In this document: piece by piece, positions 27,278 through 35,900 of the stretch
Position numbering within the stretch: the stretch's first letter is position 1
Layout of the letters: the number at the start of each line of letters is the position of its first letter
Assembly (NCBI GenBank): GCA_004144865.1
Contig: SEAY01000013.1
Location: forward strand, 62,001 to 126,000
Length of the DNA: 64,000 nt
Direction: 5' to 3'
DNA from: Comamonadaceae bacterium
GTDB lineage: Bacteria > Pseudomonadota > Gammaproteobacteria > Burkholderiales > Burkholderiaceae_C
Made by a program: the position numbers and the translations under genes
The notes under the pieces: model-generated
The model's database searches: none
The model's input: the letters and a program-made list of their open reading frames with translations, nothing else
Told to the model about the DNA's origin: nothing

Positions 27278-28084
27278 TTACATCCGCGGCTCGCCCCGCT
27301 CGTTCACGATGATCGTGTTGCCTGCCGGCGGCGCGCTCATCTGCGCGGTGTGGAGCTGGCCGCGGAAGTTGTAAGTCACCTCGTAGTAAGCGGGCGCGCC
27401 CTGCACGGTCTCGCAGCGCTGGACGTCCTGCGTCGCATAACCCGGTGCCTGGTTGCGTCCCACGCTGTTGCCGACCGCCGCGCCGGCAACCACGCCGCCC
27501 ACCGTGGCCGCGTCGCGGCCGCTGCCGCTGCCGATCTGGTGGCCGAGGATGCCGCCGACGATCGCGCCGACCACGGCGCCACCCACGCTCGCATTGGGGG
27601 CGGCGGCGGGAACGGCCTGCCGTTCGACCCAGCAGCGCTGGTTGGCCGCGCCCATGATCGCGCGCACGTCACGGATCGGAACCTCCTGGACGCGCTCGCT
27701 GGCGCGACGGCGGTACGCGTAGTCCTGCCCCGTCGCGGCTTGCGGTTCGAAGTCATAGCGGCGGCCTTCGCGGGCGGGCCGCACCGAGGCGATGTCCCAC
27801 TGCAGACCAGTGCCGCGGAGGTCGGGGTAGTTGCCACGGCGGAGCACGGCGCAGCGGCCCTGGAAGCGCGGCTGCTCGCACACTTCCCAACGGCCACGCT
27901 CGACCACCGCGGACTGCGCCGTGTTGCCCAGCGCCCGCCGCTCCACGTTGCGCATCTCGCGATCGGCGACCACGGAGCGCCCGCGGAAGCCCTCGCGCTC
28001 GTACAGGACGATCTGTGCCATCGCCTGCGAGGCGAGGACCAGGGTGGAAGCGGTCAACGCCGCCTTGAAGAAGAACTTGGTCAT
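27278..28084 (-). CDS. Secreted beta/gamma-crystallin and glycine-zipper protein
   Basis: A 268-residue exported protein. The signal peptide spans about residues 1-24 (KAALTASTLVLASQAMAQ). It is followed by a beta/gamma-crystallin domain (about 25-105: IVLYEREGFRGRSVVAD, WEVCEQPRFQGRCAVLRRG, NYPDLRGTGL) with the Y/FxGR-type motifs. A C-terminal glycine-zipper 2TM region follows (about 165-210: GGAVVGAIVGGILGHQIGSG, GGVVAGAAVGNSVG), as in outer-membrane SlyB/Rick_17kDa-like proteins. An envelope role is likely. The start is ATG 28084; the longer frame from 28129 would translate an inverted repeat and lacks support. Confidence 0.85.
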   Translation of the reverse strand: MTKFFFKAALTASTLVLASQAMAQIVLYEREGFRGRSVVADREMRNVERRALGNTAQSAVVERGRWEVCEQPRFQGRCAVLRRGNYPDLRGTGLQWDIASVRPAREGRRYDFEPQAATGQDYAYRRRASERVQEVPIRDVRAIMGAANQRCWVERQAVPAAAPNASVGGAVVGAIVGGILGHQIGSGSGRDAATVGGVVAGAAVGNSVGRNQAPGYATQDVQRCETVQGAPAYYEVTYNFRGQLHTAQMSAPPAGNTIIVNERGEPRM

Positions 28085-28103
28085 GTTTGGGCGCCTTGTC
28101 ATA

Positions 28104-28134
28104 CAGCTGTGCGGGTCAGGGACCCGCACAGCTG
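28104..28134. repeat. Perfect 14-bp inverted repeat upstream of the crystallin/zipper gene
   Basis: CAGCTGTGCGGGTC (28104-28117), AGG, GACCCGCACAGCTG (28121-28134). The arms match perfectly with a 3-base spacer. It lies 20 bp upstream of the start codon at 28084 (minus strand), so it would form a strong hairpin in the 5' leader or act as an operator. No T-run follows. No second copy was seen in the window. Confidence 0.7.
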
Positions 28135-28234
28135 CAGGATGGCCAAGCGACGGATACGGATGTGTAGGCGGCTGCCGCTCAGCCTTGTCGGCCGGCGGCC
28201 TTGTCGCGGCGCTCGCCGCGGAAGAGGACGCCTC

Positions 28235-28254
28235 GGGTCCCCGCCTCCGCGGGG
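28235..28254. repeat. Copy of the palindromic intergenic repeat
   Basis: GGGTCCCCGCCTCCGCGGGG is identical to the second arm of the repeat at 7518-7537 and is followed by GGATGACG. It lies directly downstream of the serS stop codon (28263) on the minus strand and may serve as its terminator, though no T-run is present. Confidence 0.7.
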
Positions 28255-28262
28255 GATGACGG

Positions 28263-29576
<1,314 letters not shown>

Positions 29577-29622
29577 TTATTCGCGCGGGTGCGTACGATA
29601 GTCGCCCCCCAAGGAGGATGCC

Positions 29623-30039
29623 ATGCCCATGCAACTCGACTGCTACCTCAGCTTCGACGGCAAGTGCGAGGAAGCCCTGAATTTCTACGCCCAGGCGCTG
29701 GGCGGCAAGGTGAGCGCCATCATGCGCTACGAAGGCTCGCCCATGGACGGCAAGGAACTGCCGCCCGGCTGGAAGCAGAAGGTGATGCACGGCACCGTCG
29801 AGGCCGAAGGGGCCCAGATCATGGCCAGCGACGCGCCGCCCGGCATGGGCGGCGGCAGCTTCAGCGGCTTTTCGGTCTCGGTCTACGTCAAGCAGGACGT
29901 GGACAAGGCGCGCAAGGTGTTCGACGCGCTCGCGGCCGGCGGCAAGGTGACGATGCCGTTCGCCCCGCCCTTCTGGGGCGGCCACTTCGGCATGCTGGTC
30001 GACAAGTTCGGCGTGCCGTGGATGGTGAGCTGCGAGTAG
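29623..30039 (+). CDS. VOC-superfamily (PhnB/glyoxalase-like) protein
   Basis: A 138-residue protein with the PhnB-like VOC pattern: LDCYLSFDGKCEEALNFYA at the N-terminus, MHGTVEAEGAQIMASDAPPG in the middle and PFAPPFWGGHFGMLVDKFG near the C-terminus, ending in the usual PWMVSCE. PhnB-like proteins are distant relatives of glyoxalase and bleomycin-resistance proteins; no enzymatic role is proven for this group. A strong AAGGAGG site precedes the start (ATG 29623 or 29629). It converges with the threonine dehydratase-like gene, 3 bp apart. Confidence 0.9.
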   Translation: MPMQLDCYLSFDGKCEEALNFYAQALGGKVSAIMRYEGSPMDGKELPPGWKQKVMHGTVEAEGAQIMASDAPPGMGGGSFSGFSVSVYVKQDVDKARKVFDALAAGGKVTMPFAPPFWGGHFGMLVDKFGVPWMVSCE

Positions 30040-30042
30040 CGC

Positions 30043-30984
30043 TCAGGCGAGAGTCGCCGGATCGAGGTTGGCGCCGCAGATCACCAGGGCCGGTACTTCG
30101 TCTCGCGCGGGCACGTACGCGCCGGCCTGCAGCGCGGCCAGCGGCAGCGCCGCCGCGGGCTCCACCGCCAGCTTGAAGTCCTTCCACAGCGTGAGCTGCG
30201 CATGCCGGATCGCCGCATCCGGCAGCAGCAGCGCGTCGCGCACGTGCCGCTGCGTGACGTCCCACGCGATGGCGCCGATGCGGCGCGCGCCCAGCGAATC
30301 GGCGGCGATACCGCTGACCGCAACGTCCACCGGTTCGTCGGCCTGTCGCGCGCGGTAGAGCGTAGGCGCGAGTTCCGGCTCCAGCGCCACCACCCGGCTG
30401 CGATCGCCGAACCATGCCGCGATGCCAGCGATGAGCCCACCGCCGCCCACGCTCACGAGCACGCTGTCCGGCGCCCGCCCGCCCTGCTCCTCGATCTCCA
30501 TGGCGAGCGTGCCGGCCCCGGCCGCCACCTCGGGCTGGTCGTAGGCGTGCGTGAGCAGCGCGCCGGTTTCCGTCTGGCGCGCGAGGCAGGCTTCCAGCGC
30601 CTCGGCATACACGCTGCCGGCAACGACCACCTGCGCGCCCAGCTCGCGCAGCTTCGCCTGCTTGGCCGGGCTGCTGACCGTGGGCACGAACACTTCGCAG
30701 CGCACGCCCAGCGCGCGTGCCGCCGCCGCCGTAGCGATGCCGGCATTCCCGCCGGACGCCACGATCACGCCGCTGGCGGGAATGGAATTGGCGAGCAGGC
30801 GGTTGTACATGCCGCGCGCCTTGAAGCTGCCGGCGACCTGCAGGTGTTCGAGCTTGAGCCAGACTTCGGCGCAGGCGAGGCCCAGCGCGGAGCCGGGAAG
30901 CTTCCACAAGGGCGTGCGGCGCACGAAGGCGCGGCCGTCGGTGCGGAAGCGCTCCGCGGCGGCGAGGATGTCTTGTTGGTTCAT
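30043..30984 (-). CDS. Threonine/serine dehydratase-like PLP enzyme
   Basis: A 313-residue fold-type II PLP enzyme, probably a threonine/serine dehydratase or serine racemase-like protein. The lysine forming the Schiff base is K55 in AGSFKARGMYN. The PLP-phosphate glycine loop is VSVGGGGLIAG, and SGGNAGIATAAAA corresponds to the usual SAGNHAQ segment with G and I changes. It lacks the C-terminal ACT regulatory domain of IlvA, so it is a catabolic-type single-domain enzyme. The start is ATG 30984; the longer frame from 31032 reads through an intergenic palindrome. Confidence 0.88.
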   Translation of the reverse strand: MNQQDILAAAERFRTDGRAFVRRTPLWKLPGSALGLACAEVWLKLEHLQVAGSFKARGMYNRLLANSIPASGVIVASGGNAGIATAAAARALGVRCEVFVPTVSSPAKQAKLRELGAQVVVAGSVYAEALEACLARQTETGALLTHAYDQPEVAAGAGTLAMEIEEQGGRAPDSVLVSVGGGGLIAGIAAWFGDRSRVVALEPELAPTLYRARQADEPVDVAVSGIAADSLGARRIGAIAWDVTQRHVRDALLLPDAAIRHAQLTLWKDFKLAVEPAAALPLAALQAGAYVPARDEVPALVICGANLDPATLA

Positions 30985-30991
30985 GGGGCAT

Positions 30992-31017
30992 GGATCCCGG
31001 GTCAGGCCCGGGATGAC
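30992..31017. repeat. Palindromic intergenic repeat (GGATCCCGGGTC family)
   Basis: GGATCCCGGGTCAGGCCCGG continues to GATGAC at 31017. The arms ATCCCGGG and CCCGGGAT surround TCAGG. Repeats of this type often add the pseudo-peptide VIPGLTRDP to over-extended gene starts, exactly as here for the frame opening at 31032. It separates ispH from the dehydratase gene on the same strand. Confidence 0.75.
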
Positions 31018-31032
31018 AAGTGCGTGGGGCAA

Positions 31033-31965
31033 CTAGACCTTCAGCCCCTTGGGCAGCGGGAACTTCACCGTCTCCTGGATCCCGTCCATCTTGCGCACGG
31101 TGACGGCGCCCAGCGACTTGATGCGCGCCATGACTTCCTGCACCAGCACGTCGGGCGCCGAAGCGCCGGCGGTGAGGCCCACGCGCGCCTTGCCTTCCAG
31201 CCACGCGGCCTGCAGTTCGTCCGCGCTGTCCACCATGTACGCGGGCACGCCCAGCTTGCGCGCCAGTTCCGCGAGGCGGTTGCTGTTGGAGCTGGTAGGG
31301 CTGCCGACCACGATCACCGCGTCGACGTCGCGGGACATGATCTTCACGGCGTCCTGCCGGTTCTGCGTGGCGTAGCAGATGTCCTGCTGCTTGGGCTGGC
31401 GGATCAGGGGGAAACGCGCCTTCACGGCCGCCATGATCTCCGCGGCGTCGTCCACCGACAGCGTGGTCTGCGTGACCACCGCGAGGCGCTCGGACTGCCC
31501 GGGCTGCACGCGCGCCACGTCGGCCACGTCCTCCACCAGGTGGATGCCGGCCTCCAGCTGCCCCATGGTGCCCTCCACCTCGGGATGGCCCTTGTGGCCG
31601 ATCATGATGAACTCGTAGCCTTCCTTCGCCAGCTTGGCCACTTCCATGTGCACCTTGGAAACCAGCGGGCAGGTGGCGTCGAACACGTGGAAGCCGCGCG
31701 CCACCGCTTCGTCCTGCACCGCCTTGCTCACGCCGTGCGCGGAGAAGATCAGCGTGGCGCCCGGCGGCACGTCGGCGAGGTCCTCGATGAAGATCGCGCC
31801 CTTGGATTTCAGGTCGTTCACCACGTAGGTGTTGTGCACGATCTCGTGCCGCACGTAGATGGGCCGGCCGAACTTGGCGAGCGCATGCTCCACGATGTCG
31901 ATGGCGCGGTCCACGCCGGCGCAGAAGCCGCGCGGTTCGGCCAGGAGGATCTCCTGCGGTCCCAT
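31033..31965 (-). CDS. ispH: 4-hydroxy-3-methylbut-2-enyl diphosphate reductase
   Basis: Last enzyme of the MEP isoprenoid pathway, making IPP and DMAPP with a [4Fe-4S] cluster. The three cysteine ligands are visible: C15 in [13 protein letters not shown]99 in [12 protein letters not shown] and C197 in [11 protein letters not shown]. Other family motifs are [28 protein letters not shown] and [13 protein letters not shown]. The 310-residue length is normal. The start overlaps the fkpB stop by one base (TGATG), an arrangement conserved in many proteobacteria and consistent with translational coupling. Confidence 0.97.
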   Translation of the reverse strand: MGPQEILLAEPRGFCAGVDRAIDIVEHALAKFGRPIYVRHEIVHNTYVVNDLKSKGAIFIEDLADVPPGATLIFSAHGVSKAVQDEAVARGFHVFDATCPLVSKVHMEVAKLAKEGYEFIMIGHKGHPEVEGTMGQLEAGIHLVEDVADVARVQPGQSERLAVVTQTTLSVDDAAEIMAAVKARFPLIRQPKQQDICYATQNRQDAVKIMSRDVDAVIVVGSPTSSNSNRLAELARKLGVPAYMVDSADELQAAWLEGKARVGLTAGASAPDVLVQEVMARIKSLGAVTVRKMDGIQETVKFPLPKGLKV

Positions 31966-32441
31966 CAGAGAACTCCGATCACTTGCACCTCGAAGGTGAC
32001 GGCCTGGCCCGCGAGGGGATGGTTGAAGTCGAACAGCACGGCATCGGGATGGCCGTCGCCGTCCTGGTCGTCGCCCAGCTGCTGCACCGAGCCCGCATAC
32101 TGCCCCAGTCCGTCCGGGGTGGGAAAACTGACCACGTCGCCCGGTTGATAGTTCTCATGCGGGTCACCCATCTGGACGAGAAGCTTGCGCGCGACCCACT
32201 GCACCATCTGCGGGTTGCGGTCACCGAAGGCCTCGCCGGCCGGGATCTCGAAGCTGGCCCGCACGCCCTCTTCCAGCCCCAGCAGCCGCTGCTCCACCGC
32301 CGGCGAGAGTTCGCCGCTGCCCACGGTGAGCGTGGCGGGCTTGTCGCTGAAGGTGTTGATGATGTCACCCGCGGGGCCGGCCAGCCGGTAATGCAGGGTG
32401 AGGAAGGATCCGGGTTGCACCCGGGGGGCGGAGGAGGCCAT
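31965..32441 (-). CDS. fkpB: FKBP-type peptidyl-prolyl cis-trans isomerase, SlpA type
   Basis: A 158-residue SlyD/SlpA-like FKBP. It shows [51 protein letters not shown] and [18 protein letters not shown]. The insert-in-flap domain is the middle part (about 70-125) and assists folding. The start is ATG 32441. It is directly upstream of ispH with one-base overlap, a classical pairing. It is divergent from radC, with a 54-bp gap for both promoters. Confidence 0.93.
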   Translation of the reverse strand: MASSAPRVQPGSFLTLHYRLAGPAGDIINTFSDKPATLTVGSGELSPAVEQRLLGLEEGVRASFEIPAGEAFGDRNPQMVQWVARKLLVQMGDPHENYQPGDVVSFPTPDGLGQYAGSVQQLGDDQDGDGHPDAVLFDFNHPLAGQAVTFEVQVIGVL

Positions 32442-32495
32442 GGAAGTCCCGAAGAATGGCCTCCATTGTAAAAAGACGGGCGAAAGGCATTCCTG

Positions 32496-33173
32496 ATGGC
32501 GCTCAAAGACCTCCCAACCGACGCGCGCCCGCGCGAGAAGCTGCTCGCGCGCGGCCCGGGGGCGCTCAGCGACACCGAGCTGCTGGCCCTCCTGCTGCGC
32601 ACCGGCACGGCGGGGCGCGGCGTGTTCCAGATGGCCGACGACGTGCTGGCGCGCTTCAGCGGGCTGGCAGGGCTGCTGCATGCCTCGGGCGAGGAATTGC
32701 GCACGGTGCACGGCCTGGGCGGCACGGCCAAGCGCTCGCAGCTGATCGCGGTGCTGGAACTCGCGCGCCGGGCGGTGGCGGAACAACTGAAGGCGCGCGA
32801 GGTCTTCGTCTCGCCCGACGCCGTGAAAAATTACCTGCAACTGCATCTCGCGCGGCGCCCGCACGAAGTGTTCGCCGCCCTTTTCCTCGATGCGCAGAAC
32901 CGCCTGATCGCAATGGAAGAACTCTTCCGCGGCACGCTGACTCAGACCAGCGTGTACCCGCGCGAAGTCGTCCTCAAGTCCCTCCAGCACCATGCCGCCG
33001 CGGTGGTGCTGGCCCACAACCATCCCAGCGGCACGGTGCAGCCCTCGCGCGCCGACGAGGCCCTCACGCAGACGCTGAAGGCCGCGCTCGCCCTGGTGGA
33101 CGTGCGCGTGCTCGATCATGTGATCGTCGCCCCGGGGCACGCCCTGTCGATGGCCGAGAAAGGCCTCCTGTGA
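32496..33173 (+). CDS. radC: RadC-family (JAB/MPN domain) protein
   Basis: A 225-residue RadC homologue. The N-terminal helix-hairpin-helix-like region is about residues 10-85 ([25 protein letters not shown]). The C-terminal MPN/JAB metalloprotease-like domain (about 100-225) has the JAMM motif H-x-H-P-S-G...S-x-x-D in [19 protein letters not shown]. Despite the name, a role in DNA repair is not established. Its stop overlaps the GTG of the Smr gene (GTGA), so the two are likely translated together. Confidence 0.94.
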   Translation: MALKDLPTDARPREKLLARGPGALSDTELLALLLRTGTAGRGVFQMADDVLARFSGLAGLLHASGEELRTVHGLGGTAKRSQLIAVLELARRAVAEQLKAREVFVSPDAVKNYLQLHLARRPHEVFAALFLDAQNRLIAMEELFRGTLTQTSVYPREVVLKSLQHHAAAVVLAHNHPSGTVQPSRADEALTQTLKAALALVDVRVLDHVIVAPGHALSMAEKGLL

Positions 33174-33805
33174 AATCCAAGTCGCTGCAGGACCTGCAGG
33201 CCATCCGCAAGCACATCGCGGAGCGCGAACGCATCGAGCGCGAAGAGGCCACCCGCCGGGCCGAGGCGCACAAGCGCGCCGAGGCGGAGAGGAACCTGTT
33301 CCAGCGCGCCGCCGGCAAGGTGCAGCGCCTGGCCGAACACGGACGCGTGCACCACCTCCCGGAGCCACCCGCTCCCATCGCGGCGCAGCGGCAGCTCGAT
33401 GACCAGCGCGTGCTGCACGAGGCGATCAGCGACGAGTTCGACGCTTCCACGCTGCTGGAAGTGGACGATGCCATGAGCTTCCGCCGCCCGGGGATCGGCA
33501 TCGACGTCGCGCGCAAGCTGCGGCGGGGGCACTGGAGCATGCAGGGCGAGATCGACCTGCACGGGCTGCGCTCGGACGACGCGCGCGAAGCGCTGGCGGC
33601 CTTCCTGCGCGAGTCGCTGCGCCAGGGATGGCGCTGCGTGCGGGTGGTGCACGGCAAGGGGCTGGGTTCGCCCGGCAAGACGCCGGTTCTCAAGGGCAAG
33701 GTGCACGGCTGGCTGGTGCAGAAGAGCGAGGTGCTCGCCTTCGTGCAGGCACGCGCCGACGAGGGCGGCGCGGGCGCGGTGGTGGTGCTGCTCAGGCCGA
33801 CGTAG
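33170..33805 (+). CDS. Smr-domain protein
   Basis: A 211-residue protein. Residues 1-50 form a highly charged coiled coil ([20 protein letters not shown]). The C-terminal Smr (small MutS-related) domain (about 120-211) carries [19 protein letters not shown] and [20 protein letters not shown]. Smr domains are nucleases or nucleic-acid-binding modules; in E. coli SmrB cleaves mRNA at collided ribosomes. Whether this is SmrA- or SmrB-like is not certain. GTG start overlaps the radC stop by four bases. Its end overlaps the convergent M48 peptidase gene by 14 bp. Confidence 0.9.
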   Translation: MKSKSLQDLQAIRKHIAERERIEREEATRRAEAHKRAEAERNLFQRAAGKVQRLAEHGRVHHLPEPPAPIAAQRQLDDQRVLHEAISDEFDASTLLEVDDAMSFRRPGIGIDVARKLRRGHWSMQGEIDLHGLRSDDAREALAAFLRESLRQGWRCVRVVHGKGLGSPGKTPVLKGKVHGWLVQKSEVLAFVQARADEGGAGAVVVLLRPT

Positions 33806-34799
33806 CAGCGTCGGCCGCGCCCGCGTCCAGCGGCAGCGCCTGCATGGAGCGGCCGTAGATGCGGCGGATGCGCATGGCCAGCGGCGGGTGGGCGTCGAAG
33901 TGTCCGCCCTTCTCGGCCCACGGGCCCAGCAGCATGAGGTGGTGCGCCGCGGCGGGCATGGGCGGATCGGTGCGGCGCATGTGCGCCGTGCTTCGCTGGG
34001 TGAGCGCCTTGCGCAGCACGCCGCCCAGGCCGTCGCGGCTGCGCGTCCACTGCACGGCGCGCGCATCGGCCAGGAATTCGCGCTGGCGCGACACGGCGGC
34101 CTGCAGCCACCGCCCGGCCAGCCAGCCCATCGAGCCGGCCACCTTGATCGCGGTGCCGAGCACATAGGCGAAGCCGCCGCCTTCGCGGATCTCTTCGCCG
34201 AAGCCCCACACGAGCTCCAGCCCCGACACCATGCCCGCGAGCTGCATGTTCAGGTGCGTGTCACCCTCGTGGATGTGGCTGCACTCGTGCGCGACCAGTC
34301 CCTGCAGCTCGTCGCGCGTCAGCAGGTCGAGCGCCCCCTGCGTGACGGCGATCACCGCCTCGTCCTCGCTCCACCCGGTGGCGAACGCGTTGATCCCCTC
34401 GTGGCGCGGCAGCACCATCACTTCAGGGCGCGGCATGTGGGCGGCGATGCAGACCTCGTCGACGATGTTCACCAGCCGCTGCTCCGCCGCCGACGTGCCC
34501 GGCCGCGCCTCGCGCGCGCCTAGGCGCCGGGCGAGGCGCTCGGCGCCGCCGGCCATCTGCAGGTTGCTCGTCTCGATCCACCAGCCGCCGAGGATCAGCA
34601 GCAGCGTGACGCCGACATTGACCGAGAAGAAGAGGCGCGGGAAGCCGATGTCGAAGGGCAGGAACCAGTTCAGGCCCAGCCAGCACAGCACCAGGGCCGT
34701 GTGCACGCCGATGACGGTGGCGGCGATGGCCAGCGCGAACAGGGCCATAAGCCGCACGGTCTCGGACCGCGCGGCATCCTGGTGTTCGAAGAAGCGCAT
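33792..34799 (-). CDS. M48-family zinc metallopeptidase (HtpX-like)
   Basis: A 335-residue membrane metalloprotease. Two N-terminal transmembrane helices (about residues 17-40 and 55-75) precede the catalytic HECSH (about residue 171) in GLVAHECSHIHEGDT, with the third ligand region in REFLADARAVQWT. It ends with FDAHPPLAMRIRRIYG, a usual M48 C-terminal motif. It would act in membrane protein quality control. The start is ATG 34799. It is immediately downstream of lemA (26 bp), a very common LemA-M48 pair. The frame stays open into lemA, but that extension is not coding. Confidence 0.9.
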   Translation of the reverse strand: MRFFEHQDAARSETVRLMALFALAIAATVIGVHTALVLCWLGLNWFLPFDIGFPRLFFSVNVGVTLLLILGGWWIETSNLQMAGGAERLARRLGAREARPGTSAAEQRLVNIVDEVCIAAHMPRPEVMVLPRHEGINAFATGWSEDEAVIAVTQGALDLLTRDELQGLVAHECSHIHEGDTHLNMQLAGMVSGLELVWGFGEEIREGGGFAYVLGTAIKVAGSMGWLAGRWLQAAVSRQREFLADARAVQWTRSRDGLGGVLRKALTQRSTAHMRRTDPPMPAAAHHLMLLGPWAEKGGHFDAHPPLAMRIRRIYGRSMQALPLDAGAADAATSA

Positions 34800-34825
34800 C
34801 GGCGCCCTGCCTCTTCCGCGCGCCG

Positions 34826-35419
34826 TCAGAAGGCCAGCCGCGGCGCCTCGCGCTCCTGCGCGTTCTGCGTGGACTGCAGCATGCCGGCGGCCGCGAAGCC
34901 GCAGATGCGCGCCACCAGCAGGCCGGGGAACTGCCCCACCTCGTCGTTGTAGGCGAGGACTTCGTCGTTGTACGCCTGCCGGGCGAAGCCGACGCGGTTC
35001 TCGGTGGAGGTGAGCTCCTCGCTCAGCGAATGCATCGTGGCATCGGCCTTCAGCTCGGGGTAGCTCTCCACCACCACCATCAGGCGGCCCAGGCTCTGGC
35101 CCAGCAGGCCCTCGGCGGCGGCCAGCTGGCCCATGGCGGCGGCGTCGGTCGGCTTGGCGCGCGCCACTTCCGCGGCGCCGACGGCGGCGCCACGCGCGCG
35201 GGTCACGGCTTCCAGCGTGGAGGCTTCGTGCGCGAGGTAGCGCTTGGCCACTTCCACGAGGTTCGGCACCAGGTCGTAGCGGCGCTTGAGCTGCACGTCG
35301 ATCTGGCCGAAGGCATTCGCTATGCGGTTGCGCTTCTGCACCAGCCGGTTGAACACGGCGACGGCCCACAGCACGATGACGGCCAGGACGGCCAGCAGGA
35401 TCCAGGTGGCAACACTCAC
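34826..35419 (-). CDS. lemA: LemA family protein
   Basis: A 197-residue protein with one N-terminal transmembrane helix (about residues 5-23, WILLAVLAVIVLWAVAVF) and a helical-bundle cytoplasmic or periplasmic domain. LemA signatures are YNRLV-type (FNRLVQKRNRIANAFGQID), VQLKRRYDLVPNLVEVAKRY and ELTSTENRVGFARQAYND. Function is poorly known; it is commonly co-encoded with M48 or TPM-domain proteins, as here. GTG start at 35419. The gene is the first of the lemA-M48 pair. Confidence 0.93.
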   Translation of the reverse strand: MSVATWILLAVLAVIVLWAVAVFNRLVQKRNRIANAFGQIDVQLKRRYDLVPNLVEVAKRYLAHEASTLEAVTRARGAAVGAAEVARAKPTDAAAMGQLAAAEGLLGQSLGRLMVVVESYPELKADATMHSLSEELTSTENRVGFARQAYNDEVLAYNDEVGQFPGLLVARICGFAAAGMLQSTQNAQEREAPRLAF

Positions 35420-35474
35420 GCGGGTCTCCTCAGGAGCAAGTGACCCGGCGATTATGGGACTTTTGCGCCCAAGC

Positions 35475-35879
35475 TCAACCGTGCGTATTCCGCATCCAGT
35501 CGGCCGTCTGGAAGAAAGAAGCCTTCAGGCGGGTCCGGAGTGTCTCATCCACGCCAACTTCGCCCATCGCCTGGTCCATGCAGGCCAGCCACTGGTCGCG
35601 CTCGAGGATCCCGATCTTGAACGGCATGTGCCGCATGCGCAGGCGCGGGTGGCCGAAGCGCTCGGTGTAGTGCTGCGGCCCGCCCAGCCAGCCGCACAGG
35701 AACCAGAACAGGTTCTGGCGCGCCCGCTCCAGCTCGGTGCCGTGCGAAGCGCGCAGGGCAGCGTACTTCGGCTCCAGGTCCATCAGGTCGTAGAAGCGCT
35801 CCACCAGCGCCTTGACCTTCTCCTCGCCGCCGATCCACTCGAAGGGGGTGGCGTGGGGCGGCGTCTCTTGTGCATCCAT
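35475..35879 (-). CDS. Group II truncated haemoglobin
   Basis: A 134-residue globin of the TrHbO-like class, likely binding O2 or NO. The 2-on-2 fold pattern is seen in FEWIGGEEKVKALVERFYDLM, with the B10 tyrosine in ERFYDLM. The proximal histidine is H84 in RLRMRHMPFKIG, followed by the conserved W in RDQWLACMDQAM (G8). Its usual role is detoxification of reactive nitrogen species or O2 handling; the role here is inferred. It stands alone, 21 bp after the FtsX-like permease stop and on the same strand. Confidence 0.92.
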   Translation of the reverse strand: MDAQETPPHATPFEWIGGEEKVKALVERFYDLMDLEPKYAALRASHGTELERARQNLFWFLCGWLGGPQHYTERFGHPRLRMRHMPFKIGILERDQWLACMDQAMGEVGVDETLRTRLKASFFQTADWMRNTHG

Positions 35880-35900
35880 GCCGCGATTGTCGGGCAGGGC

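Noticed and set aside
30985-31032. N-terminal extension MPHALVIPGLTRDP of the dehydratase-like enzyme
   Set aside because: It is the translation of a palindromic intergenic repeat, not part of the family, and a normal start exists at 30984.
33792-35369. Apparent 525-residue fusion of lemA region with the M48 peptidase
   Set aside because: The upstream half is an alternate frame of lemA; the M48 gene has its own ATG at 34799 directly before its membrane helices.
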